This document shows positions 34,326-41,680 of a stretch of DNA of 64,000 bases, piece after piece. The notes beneath the pieces were generated by a model. It had not been told where the DNA came from and searched no databases. It saw only the letters and a list, made by a program, of their open reading frames with translations. Positions within the stretch are counted from its first letter, which is position 1. Every line of letters begins with the position of its first letter. Made by a program: the position numbers and the translations under genes. Source of the stretch: Streptomyces bacillaris (GTDB taxonomy: Bacteria; Actinomycetota; Actinomycetes; Streptomycetales; Streptomycetaceae); assembly GCF_003268675.1 (NCBI RefSeq), contig NZ_CP029378.1, positions 5,022,001 to 5,086,000 on the forward strand. Direction: 5' to 3'.

Positions 34326-35299
34326 GTGCCCGCCCCCGACACCGACCCCCGGCTCCTCCGCGCCTTCCTCGCCGTCGCCGAGGAGCTGCACTTCACCCGT
34401 GCCGCCGCTCGCCTCTTCGTCGCCCAGCAGGCGCTGAGCCGGGACATCCGGCGGCTGGAGCGCGAACTCGGCGCGGAGCTGTTCGTCCGCACCACCCGGC
34501 AGGTCTCCCTCACCCCGGACGGCGAGCGGCTGCTGCCGTACGCGCGCCGGGTCCTCGACGCGCACGCCGAACTCGCCGGGGCCTTCGGCGGCGGGTCCGC
34601 CCGGCCGCTGCTGGTCGACCTGAACACGGACGGGATGACCGCCGCCCGGGTGCTGGCCCGGGCCCGGGAGATCGCCCCGGAGTGCGAGCTGATGGCCCGG
34701 TTCGAGTCCGGGCTCACCTGGGCCGCCTCCGAGATCCTGGCCGGCCGCCTCGACGTCTCCTTCGGCCGGGCCGCGGGGCTCGCCCCCGGGGTGCGGGCCG
34801 GACTCTCCGTACAGCCGGTGCGGTACGAGCCGATGGCCCTGATGCTGCCCGCCGCACACCCCCTCGCCGGACACGCGGCCATCCCCCTGTCCGAGCTGTC
34901 CGGGACGACCGTCTACGCGGGGCGGGCAACGAGCGGACCCGGGAGTGGACGGAGCTGGCGGCGCTGCTCTTCGCCGCCTGGGGGATCGAGATGGCCCCGC
35001 CCGTTCCGCTCGCCGTGGGGGTGGCCGAATTCCAGCGGGTCATGGCGAAGGGCGGACACCCCGTTCTGGCGGTGACGGAGTTCCCGCCGCTGCCGGGGAC
35101 CGTGCTGCGCCCGCTCGTCGATCCCGTTCCGCTGTCGCCCTTGACGATGGTCTGGCGCAAAGGGCTGCGGCACCCCGGCCTGGATGCTCTCCGCACCGCT
35201 GCCGACCGGTTGGGCAAGGGGGAAGGGTGGCTGGAGCGGCCTTCCGGCTCCTGGCTGCCCGAGGGGGACCTGTCCCTGATGCGCGGCCTCTCCCCGTGA
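34326..35299 (+). pseudogene. LysR family regulator, frameshifted in this sequence
   Basis: The N-terminal two thirds (winged helix: HFTRAAARLFVAQQALSRDI; then the start of the effector domain to LSELSGTTVYAG) are in one frame. The remainder (NERTREWTELAALLFAAWGI onward to MRGLSP) is in another. One extra G in the GGGG run at 34919-34922, or the GGG just after it, restores an uninterrupted protein of about 324 residues. As given, the first frame stops at 35075. The GTG at 34326 is probably leaderless. The intact coding potential on both sides favours a sequence error. Confidence 0.85.
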
Positions 35300-35473
35300 G
35301 CCCTGCGCGGGGGCGCTCCGGGGACGATTCCGTACGCCACCTTCCTCGTCCGGGTGACGCAGGCCGCCGGGCGGCGGCGGCCCCGGTGGTGGCCGGACGG
35401 GCGCCCTCAGGTCCTCATCTCACCGGGCCGCCCCCGGCCCGGTGAGAGCAAGGTTGCCCACCGGTCACCTCAC

Positions 35474-35489
35474 GGCACTCCACCGAAAC
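35474..35489 (+). promoter_or_regulatory. GlnR-like box upstream of narK
   Basis: GGCAC-N6-GAAAC matches the GlnR half-site pair gTnAc-N6-GaAAc at nine of ten key positions, 74 bp upstream of narK. A GTCAC at 35464 does not keep the proper spacing to it. It is plausible because nitrate uptake is under GlnR in Streptomyces, but short motifs occur by chance. Confidence 0.35.
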
Positions 35490-35562
35490 GCGCGCTCCCT
35501 AGCGTCGGGACCACACCCCGCGGCGACGGGGACACCACCCCGACCCCCTGTGGAGGCGCGTG

Positions 35563-36894
35563 ATGGCAGGCCGTTGGATCGAGACCTGGGAGCCGGAGGA
35601 CGAGACGTTCTGGCGGGAGAAGGGGGAGCGCGTCGCCCGCCGGAACCTGTGGTTCTCCGTGCTCTCCGAGCACATCGGATTCTCCGTCTGGACCCTGTGG
35701 TCGGTGATGGTCCTCTTCATGGGGCCGGAGTACGGCATCGACGCGGCCGGGAAGTTCTTCCTGATCTCCACCGCCACCCTCGTCGGGGCGCTGGTCCGCA
35801 TCCCGTACACCTTCGCCGTCGCCCGGTTCGGCGGCCGCAACTGGACGGTGATCACCGCCCTCGGCCTGCTCGCCCCGACGCTGGCCGCGTTCTGGGTGAT
35901 GGAGCCGGGGACCTCGTACGGCACGTTCGTGCTGGTCGCCGCACTCACCGGGATCGGCGGCGGCAACTTCGCCTCCTCCATGACCAACATCAACGCCTTC
36001 TTCCCGCTCCGCGAGAAGGGCTGGGCGCTCGGCCTCAACGCGGGAGGCGGCAACATCGGCGTCCCCGTCGTCCAGCTCATCGGCCTCCTCGTCATCGGCA
36101 CGCTCGGCGCCGCCCACCCCCGGGTCGTGCTCGGCGTCTACATCCCGCTCATCGTCGTGGCCGCCGTCTGCGCCGCCCTGTACATGGACAACCTCCGGCC
36201 CGTGCGCAACGACACCGGGGCCGCCCGGGAGGCCGCCCGCTCCCCGCACACCTGGATCGTCTCCACGCTGTACGTCGGCACCTTCGGCTCGTTCATCGGC
36301 TACAGCTTCGCCTTCGGCCTGGTCCTCCAGACCCAGTTCGGCCGCACCCCGCTCCAGGCCGCCTCGCTCACCTTCCTGGGCCCGCTGCTCGGCTCCCTGA
36401 TCCGCCCCTTCGGCGGGCGCCTGGCCGACCGGCACGGCGGGGCCCGGATCACCCTCGCCGCCTTCGCCGCGATGGGCGGCGCCACCGTGATCGTCATCTA
36501 CGCCTCCGCCACCGCCTCCCTGCCCGTCTTCCTCGTGGGCTTCACCGCCCTGTTCGTGCTGAGCGGGCTGGCCAACGGGTCGACGTACAAGATGATCCCG
36601 GGCATCTTCCACGCCCAGGCGCTGGCCCAGGGGCTCGACGGCGAGGCGGCCGCAGCACAGGGGCGGCGGCTCTCCGGGGCGGCCATGGGGTTCATCGGGG
36701 CCGTCGGCGCGCTCGGCGGACTGGCCATCAACCTCGCCTTCCGCCAGTCCTTCCAGACCACCGGCACCGGCACCGCGGCCTTCTGGTCCTTCCTCGCCTT
36801 CTACGCCGTCTGCTCCGCGCTGACCTGGGTGGTATACCTTCGCCGCCCCGCGCCCGTAGCCGCGAAACCGCAGGTCGGTTACGCGGAGGTGTAG
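35563..36894 (+). CDS. narK: Nitrate/nitrite transporter of the NarK/NNP family
   Basis: The 443-residue MFS protein has about 12 spans and both nitrate signatures, GGGNFASSMTNINAFFP (about 130) and NAGGGNIGVPVVQLIGL (about 160). The charged N-terminus WEPEDETFW is typical of NarK/NasA. It would import nitrate or exchange it for nitrite. The ATG at 35563 lies 6 bases after GGAGG; a GTG one codon earlier is too close. It is followed by the NnaR-like regulator. Confidence 0.92.
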   Translation: MAGRWIETWEPEDETFWREKGERVARRNLWFSVLSEHIGFSVWTLWSVMVLFMGPEYGIDAAGKFFLISTATLVGALVRIPYTFAVARFGGRNWTVITALGLLAPTLAAFWVMEPGTSYGTFVLVAALTGIGGGNFASSMTNINAFFPLREKGWALGLNAGGGNIGVPVVQLIGLLVIGTLGAAHPRVVLGVYIPLIVVAAVCAALYMDNLRPVRNDTGAAREAARSPHTWIVSTLYVGTFGSFIGYSFAFGLVLQTQFGRTPLQAASLTFLGPLLGSLIRPFGGRLADRHGGARITLAAFAAMGGATVIVIYASATASLPVFLVGFTALFVLSGLANGSTYKMIPGIFHAQALAQGLDGEAAAAQGRRLSGAAMGFIGAVGALGGLAINLAFRQSFQTTGTGTAAFWSFLAFYAVCSALTWVVYLRRPAPVAAKPQVGYAEV

Positions 36895-36922
36895 GAGGGG
36901 CACGACCCCGGCGACCTGTGAC

Positions 36923-36938
36923 GTAACGGCCGGGAAAT
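36923..36938 (+). promoter_or_regulatory. GlnR-like box upstream of the nnaR-like gene
   Basis: GTAAC-N6-GAAAT matches gTnAc-N6-GaAAc at nine of ten key positions, about 200 bp upstream of the regulator start. Together with the box upstream of narK it suggests nitrogen control of this locus; unproven. Confidence 0.4.
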
Positions 36939-37140
36939 ACGGGAGAACCGAGCCTGTCACGCATGGTTGGCAGTCTCGGGCCTCCGCACATCGCCCACCA
37001 CGCACCCGCGCACCGCACACCACGCACCCCGCGCATCCGCGCACCGCACACGAGTCAGCAGGACCCACGATCGGGCACCGACCCCACCAGGACCACGATC
37101 GCCGCACCAGCCAGCAGGACCACGAGAGCCGGGACACGCC

Positions 37141-38283
37141 ATGCAGGACGACGACACCACGCACGGCCCTCTCGCGGGCTTCACGGTCGGAGTGACCGCC
37201 GCCCGCCGCGCCGAGGAGCTGGCCACCCTCCTCAAGCGGCGCGGCGCCGCCGTCCAGCACGCCCCCGCCCTGCGGATCGTCCCGCTCGCCGACGACAGCG
37301 AACTCCTCGACGCGACGCAGGAGTTGATCGATCACGCCCCGGACGTGGTGGTCGCCACCACCGCGATCGGCTTCCGGGGCTGGGTCGAGGCCGCCGACGG
37401 CTGGGGCATCGGGGACGCGCTCCTGGAGCGGCTGCGCGGCGTCGAACTCCTCGCCCGGGGCCCCAAGGTCAAGGGCTCCGTCCGGGCCGCCGGGCTCACC
37501 GAGGCCTGGTCACCCGGGTCCGAATCCCTGGCCGAGGTCCTCGAACGGCTCCTGGCCGAGGGCGTCGCGGGCCGCCGCATCGCCGTCCAGCTCCACGGCG
37601 AACCGCTCCCCGGCTTCATCGAGTCCCTCCAGGCGGCGGGCGCCGAGATCGTCGGCGTCCCCGTCTACCGCTGGATGCCCCCGCAGGACATCGCCCCGCT
37701 CGACCGGCTGCTCGACGCCACCGCCGCCCGCGCCCTGGACGCCGTCACCTTCACCAGCGCCCCCGCCGCCGCCTCGTTCCTGGGCCGGGCGGAGGAGCGC
37801 GGGCTGCTCCCGGAGGTCCTGGGGGCGCTGCGCGACGAGGTGCTGGCCGCCTGCGTCGGACCGGTCACCGCCCTCCCGCTCCAGGCCCGCGCCATCCCCA
37901 CCGTCCAGCCCGAACGCTTCCGCCTGGGCCCCCTCGTCCAGCTCGTCTGCGCCCAACTCCCCACCCGGGCCCGGGTCCTGCCCGTCGCCGGCCGCCGCGT
38001 CGAGATCCGGGGCCACGCCGTCCTGGTCGACGACGAGCTGCGCGCGGTGCCGCCCGCGGGCATGGCCCTCCTGCACACCCTGGCCCGCCGCCCCGGCTGG
38101 GTGGTGGCCCGCGCCGAACTGCTGCGGGCCCTGCCCGGCAGCGGCACCGACGAACACGCGGTGGAGACGGCGATGGCCCGGCTGCGCTCGGCCTTGGGGG
38201 CACCGAAGCTGATCCAGACCGTCGTCAAACGCGGCTACCGGCTGTCGCTGGACCCTGCGGCGGACACCCCGGGCGCGCCCTGA
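37141..38283 (+). CDS. nnaR: HemD-like/winged-helix nitrate assimilation regulator (NnaR-like)
   Basis: Residues 1-260 have the two-lobed uroporphyrinogen-III synthase fold (GFTVGVTAARRAEELATLLK, GRRIAVQLHGEPLPGFIESL, DAVTFTSAPAAASFL). Residues about 290-370 are an OmpR-type winged helix (EHAVETAMARLRSALG, then VKRGYRLSL). The same fusion is found in NnaR of S. coelicolor, a regulator of nitrate/nitrite assimilation that acts with GlnR, and there too it lies next to narK. Enzymatic HemD activity is doubtful. The 3' end overlaps the convergent acetyltransferase gene by 49 bp. The ATG at 37141 starts the protein-like part. Confidence 0.85.
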   Translation: MQDDDTTHGPLAGFTVGVTAARRAEELATLLKRRGAAVQHAPALRIVPLADDSELLDATQELIDHAPDVVVATTAIGFRGWVEAADGWGIGDALLERLRGVELLARGPKVKGSVRAAGLTEAWSPGSESLAEVLERLLAEGVAGRRIAVQLHGEPLPGFIESLQAAGAEIVGVPVYRWMPPQDIAPLDRLLDATAARALDAVTFTSAPAAASFLGRAEERGLLPEVLGALRDEVLAACVGPVTALPLQARAIPTVQPERFRLGPLVQLVCAQLPTRARVLPVAGRRVEIRGHAVLVDDELRAVPPAGMALLHTLARRPGWVVARAELLRALPGSGTDEHAVETAMARLRSALGAPKLIQTVVKRGYRLSLDPAADTPGAP

Positions 38284-38867
38284 GCGGCACCACTCCCGTA
38301 CGCCGTCGACGGCGCCTCACGCACATGCAGATGGCCGTCGAGCGGGAACTCCGGCGGCAGCGCGTCCAGCAGCTCCGCGAACGCGTAACCGGACTTCTCC
38401 GCCACCCGGCAGGACGCCACGTTGTCCACCTGGTGCAGCAACTCCAACCGGACCAGCCCCTCTTCGGCGAAGGCCGTGAACGCCCAGGCGGTCAGCGCCT
38501 CCAGCGCCCGGGGCGCCACGCCCCGCCCGCGCGCCCACGCCGCCGTCCAGTACCCCACCTCGGCCCGCTCCGGGCCCGGCCCCGGCCGCTTCAGCGCCAG
38601 GTTGCCGACCAGCTCCCCGCCCCGCGAGACATCTGTCACGGCGAAGCTGAACCGGGTCCCGGACGCCCACCCCTCACGCTGCAACTCCAGCCAGCGGGCG
38701 GCCTCTTCGGGCGTGGAGACGGGCAGCCGCACCCACTGCCGCATCACCGGATCGTCGTACGCCTCCAGCAGCGCCGGTACGTCCTCCTCGCGCCAGGGCC
38801 GCAGCAGCAGCCCGTCGGCCGTGAGGGCGAGGTCCGCCCCGGTCACTGTTCCCCCGTGTTCGCTCAT
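38235..38867 (-). CDS. GNAT family N-acetyltransferase (RimJ/RimL type)
   Basis: The 210-residue protein has the RimJ-like GNAT fold: LLLRPWREEDVPALLEAYDD, AEVGYWTAAWARGRGVAPRA (acetyl-CoA binding loop) and NVASCRVAEKSGY. It would acetylate an amino group on a protein or small molecule; the substrate is unknown. The ATG at 38867 gives a normal N-terminus. The gene is convergent with, and overlaps, the NnaR-like gene. Confidence 0.88.
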   Translation of the reverse strand: MSEHGGTVTGADLALTADGLLLRPWREEDVPALLEAYDDPVMRQWVRLPVSTPEEAARWLELQREGWASGTRFSFAVTDVSRGGELVGNLALKRPGPGPERAEVGYWTAAWARGRGVAPRALEALTAWAFTAFAEEGLVRLELLHQVDNVASCRVAEKSGYAFAELLDALPPEFPLDGHLHVREAPSTAYGSGAAQGAPGVSAAGSSDSR

Positions 38868-38959
38868 GGCCGCCACGGTAGCGGGGGTGACGCGCGGGCC
38901 CGGCGGGGGCACTCTGGAGGGTGGCATCCGACCGGTGACCCCGAGGCGGTGACAGACTC

Positions 38960-39649
38960 ATGGCGGCGGGCAGGGGCGCGTACGTGTGGCGGTTCGACTC
39001 CGGCCGGATCTGCCTCGACCTGGTGGCCACCGGGCCCGTGGGCGGGACGCCCCGCGCCCGGGAACAGCTCGAAGGACCGGCCCGGCTGGCCGACTGGCTG
39101 ACCGCCGCCCGGCTCGTCCCGCCGGGCACCGCACTGACCGCCCTGGACGCCACCTGGCTGACCCGCTTCCGGGAGCTGCGGGCGGACGTGGAGCGGCTGA
39201 TGGCGGCCCAACTGGCGTTGCGGGAGGCGGCCGTCGACCCGGACACGGTCCAACCCGGCAGCCCTGACCACGGGTATGCCCTGGAGCGGGTCAACTCCCT
39301 TGCCGCACACGCCCCGCCGGGGCCTCGCGCGGTGCGGGGCGAGGGCGGTGCGCTGGTACGGACCCTGAGCGCCGCACCCGACTGCGCGGGGCTCCTCGCG
39401 GTCGTGGCCCGGGACGCGGTGGACCTGCTCACCGACCCGGTGGCGCGGTCCGCCCTGCGCCGCTGCGCGGGCGACGCCTGCCACCGGCTCTACCTGGACA
39501 CCTCGCGCGGGGGCCGGCGCCGCTGGTGCTCCGGGGAGGTCTGCGGCAACCGGGAACGGGTCGCCCGGCACCGCCGCCGTACGGCCGCCGGGGAGGCCGT
39601 GCCGACGGCCGGCGTCGCCCCGTCTGACCCCTCCGCGGAAGAAATATGA
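38960..39649 (+). CDS. ABATE/CGNR zinc finger protein
   Basis: The 229-residue protein has an N-terminal ABATE domain (FDSGRICLDLVATGP) and a C-terminal CGNR zinc finger (RRCAGDACHRLYLDTSRGGR, then RWCSGEVCGNRERVARHRRR). Such proteins are presumed stress-responsive transcriptional regulators; no target is known. It is divergent from the acetyltransferase gene across 92 bp. Confidence 0.85.
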   Translation: MAAGRGAYVWRFDSGRICLDLVATGPVGGTPRAREQLEGPARLADWLTAARLVPPGTALTALDATWLTRFRELRADVERLMAAQLALREAAVDPDTVQPGSPDHGYALERVNSLAAHAPPGPRAVRGEGGALVRTLSAAPDCAGLLAVVARDAVDLLTDPVARSALRRCAGDACHRLYLDTSRGGRRRWCSGEVCGNRERVARHRRRTAAGEAVPTAGVAPSDPSAEEI

Positions 39650-39730
39650 CCCGGCGTTGAATGATCCCGCGTCCCCCTCCGTATCCCTGTCCGAAGGACT
39701 CCATCCAGGGTCTCGACCAGGAGGTTTCGG

Positions 39731-40318
39731 GTGCGCAAGGATGCGGCCGTGGCCGATGACCGTCCGCACAGGGCTCGACATCGTGGTGAGCCGCCCACGC
39801 CCCCGGCCGGGATACCCGACGAGGAGCTGATGCGGGCGCTCTACCGCGAACACGCCGGGCCGCTGCTCGCGTACGTCCTCCGGCTGGTGGCGGGCGACCG
39901 CCAGCGGGCCGAGGACGTCGTGCAGGAGACGCTCATCCGTGCCTGGAAGAACGCCGGCCGGCTCAACCGGGCCACCGGCTCCGTCCGCCCCTGGCTGGTG
40001 ACGGTCGCCCGGCGCATCGTCATCGACGGCCACCGCAGCCGGCAGGCCCGGCCGCGCGAGGTCGATCCGTCGCCGCTGGAGGTCATTCCCGCGGAGGACG
40101 AGATCGACAAGGCGCTGTGGCTGATGACGCTGTCGGACGCGCTCGACGATTTGACGCCCGCGCACCGGGAAGCATTGGTCGAGACCTACTTCAGGGGACG
40201 TACGGTGAACGAGGCGGCCGAGGTGCTCGGCATTCCCAGCGGCACCGTGCGGTCCAGGGTCTTCTACGCACTCCGTTCGATGAAGCTCGCACTCGAAGAG
40301 AGGGGGATCACGGCATGA
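39731..40318 (+). CDS. sigU: ECF sigma factor (SigU-like)
   Basis: The 195-residue ECF sigma factor has region 2 (LYREHAGPLLAYVLRLVAGD, DVVQETLIRAWKNAGRL) and region 4 (LTPAHREALVETYFRGRTVN, IPSGTVRSRVFYALRSM). The GTG at 39731 has AGGAGG six bases upstream. The stop codon overlaps the anti-sigma start as ATGA, so the two are made together. By position and partner it corresponds to S. coelicolor SigU, which affects protein secretion and development. No promoter of its own class could be assigned. Confidence 0.88.
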   Translation: MRKDAAVADDRPHRARHRGEPPTPPAGIPDEELMRALYREHAGPLLAYVLRLVAGDRQRAEDVVQETLIRAWKNAGRLNRATGSVRPWLVTVARRIVIDGHRSRQARPREVDPSPLEVIPAEDEIDKALWLMTLSDALDDLTPAHREALVETYFRGRTVNEAAEVLGIPSGTVRSRVFYALRSMKLALEERGITA

Positions 40319-41505
40319 GCGACCAGCAGTGGCAGCCGTTCGGGCCCCGGCCTCCCGGACCCCGCAGGCCCACCGGTCCCTCGAACTCCCCGTACTCCAC
40401 GGGCTCCGGCCGTCCCTCTCACTCATCCGGGCCTTCTCACCGCTCGGGTTCCCCGGGTTCCACGGGGCCCTCGGGCTTCCCGGATTCCCCGGGCCACTCA
40501 GGTCCCTCGGGTTTCTCCCACCCCTCGGGTTCCTCGAATCCCCCTTATCCCGCGGGTCCTGCACACCCCTCAGGGCCCGCGTATCTCTCCACCCCCGGTC
40601 ACTCCGCCGGTCCCGGGCATCCCTCCGGCCCCGGTCACTCCGCCGGTCCCACTGGCCCCGGGCATCCCTCCGGCATCACCGGACCCGTCGGGCCCGGCCA
40701 TCCCTCCGGCCCCGGGCCGTCGTTCGGCGGGGAGCCCGAGGGGTCCGAGCACGATGCGGCCGCCGCCTATGTCCTGGGCATCCTGGACGACGCCCAGGCG
40801 AGCGCCTTCGAGGCCCATCTCGCCGGGTGCGCCCGGTGCTCGGCGCATCTCGACGAGTTCGCCGGGATGGAGCCCATGCTCGCGATGCTGGCCGAGGCGC
40901 CGTCGGCCGTGCCCGGGGCCCGTCCCGTACCGCAGGTTCCCGAGCCGCCCGCGCCCAAGGTGCTCGGCGGGCTGATGGACGAGGTCGCGCACCGGCGCCA
41001 CCGCCGTACGAAGCGCAGCCGGTATCTCGTCGCCGCTGCCGCCGCGCTGATCATCGGCGGCCCGGTCGCCGCCGTCGCCGTCACCGGGGGCGACGAGGGC
41101 GGCGGCCGATCCGTCGCCGCCGGGGAGCCGCACCCCACCAGCCCCGCCGAGGACTCCTTCTTCGAGCACATGCCGGAGAAGGTCTCCGGGACCGACCCCA
41201 CCACCCGGGTCGGCGCGACGGTCGGCATGGAGAAGAAGGCGTGGGGCACGCACACGGTCCTGGAGCTGAAGAACGTCAAGGGACCGCAGAAGTGCACGCT
41301 CGTCGCCGTCTCCAAGACCGGTGAGGAGGAGGTCGTCACCTCCTGGTCGGTCCCGAAGTGGGGGTACGGCATCGAGGGTTCGTCGCACGAGTCGGCGAAG
41401 GCCCCGCTGTACGTGCACGGGGGCGCCGCGATGTCCCGCGAGGACATCGCCCGGTTCGAGGTGCGGACCTTCGACGGGGAGCGGCTGGTGGAGATCGGCG
41501 CCTGA
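40315..41505 (+). CDS. rsuA: Membrane anti-sigma factor (zinc-binding, cognate of SigU-like factor)
   Basis: The 396-residue protein begins with about 140 residues of Ser/Pro/Gly-rich low complexity (GHPSGPGHSAGPTGPGHPSG). The zinc anti-sigma domain follows (AAAYVLGILDDAQASAFEAH and the HLAGCARC motif near 166-175), then one span near 236-256 (YLVAAAAALIIGGPVAAVAV). An outer C-terminal domain of about 140 residues completes it. It would hold the sigma factor at the membrane until an outside signal releases it. The long disordered N-terminus is unusual, since most such proteins begin at the sigma-binding domain. Confidence 0.88.
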   Translation: MSDQQWQPFGPRPPGPRRPTGPSNSPYSTGSGRPSHSSGPSHRSGSPGSTGPSGFPDSPGHSGPSGFSHPSGSSNPPYPAGPAHPSGPAYLSTPGHSAGPGHPSGPGHSAGPTGPGHPSGITGPVGPGHPSGPGPSFGGEPEGSEHDAAAAYVLGILDDAQASAFEAHLAGCARCSAHLDEFAGMEPMLAMLAEAPSAVPGARPVPQVPEPPAPKVLGGLMDEVAHRRHRRTKRSRYLVAAAAALIIGGPVAAVAVTGGDEGGGRSVAAGEPHPTSPAEDSFFEHMPEKVSGTDPTTRVGATVGMEKKAWGTHTVLELKNVKGPQKCTLVAVSKTGEEEVVTSWSVPKWGYGIEGSSHESAKAPLYVHGGAAMSREDIARFEVRTFDGERLVEIGA

Positions 41506-41680
41506 GCGGGCCGTTCCGGACCGGCCGGGGCCGTTCCGGGCCGGGGCGTCCTCCGAGGTGACCTCCGGGTCTTCCTTCCGACGCGCAATCGCAACACTCG
41601 CGGCGTGGACGGCAGGTGCGCGCGGGTCCCCCTTCGCATAGGGTTGACGGCTGCCCAATGCACGTCAGAAGGGGGCCTCG

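Noticed and set aside
35461..35489. GTCAC at 35464 as first half of a full four-part GlnR site with GAAAC at 35485
   Set aside because: The gap is 16 bp, not 6 or 28, so only the GGCAC-N6-GAAAC pair was kept.
41506..41680. Rifampicin-response element upstream of the HelD-like gene
   Set aside because: No matching inverted repeat was found in the 175-bp spacer.
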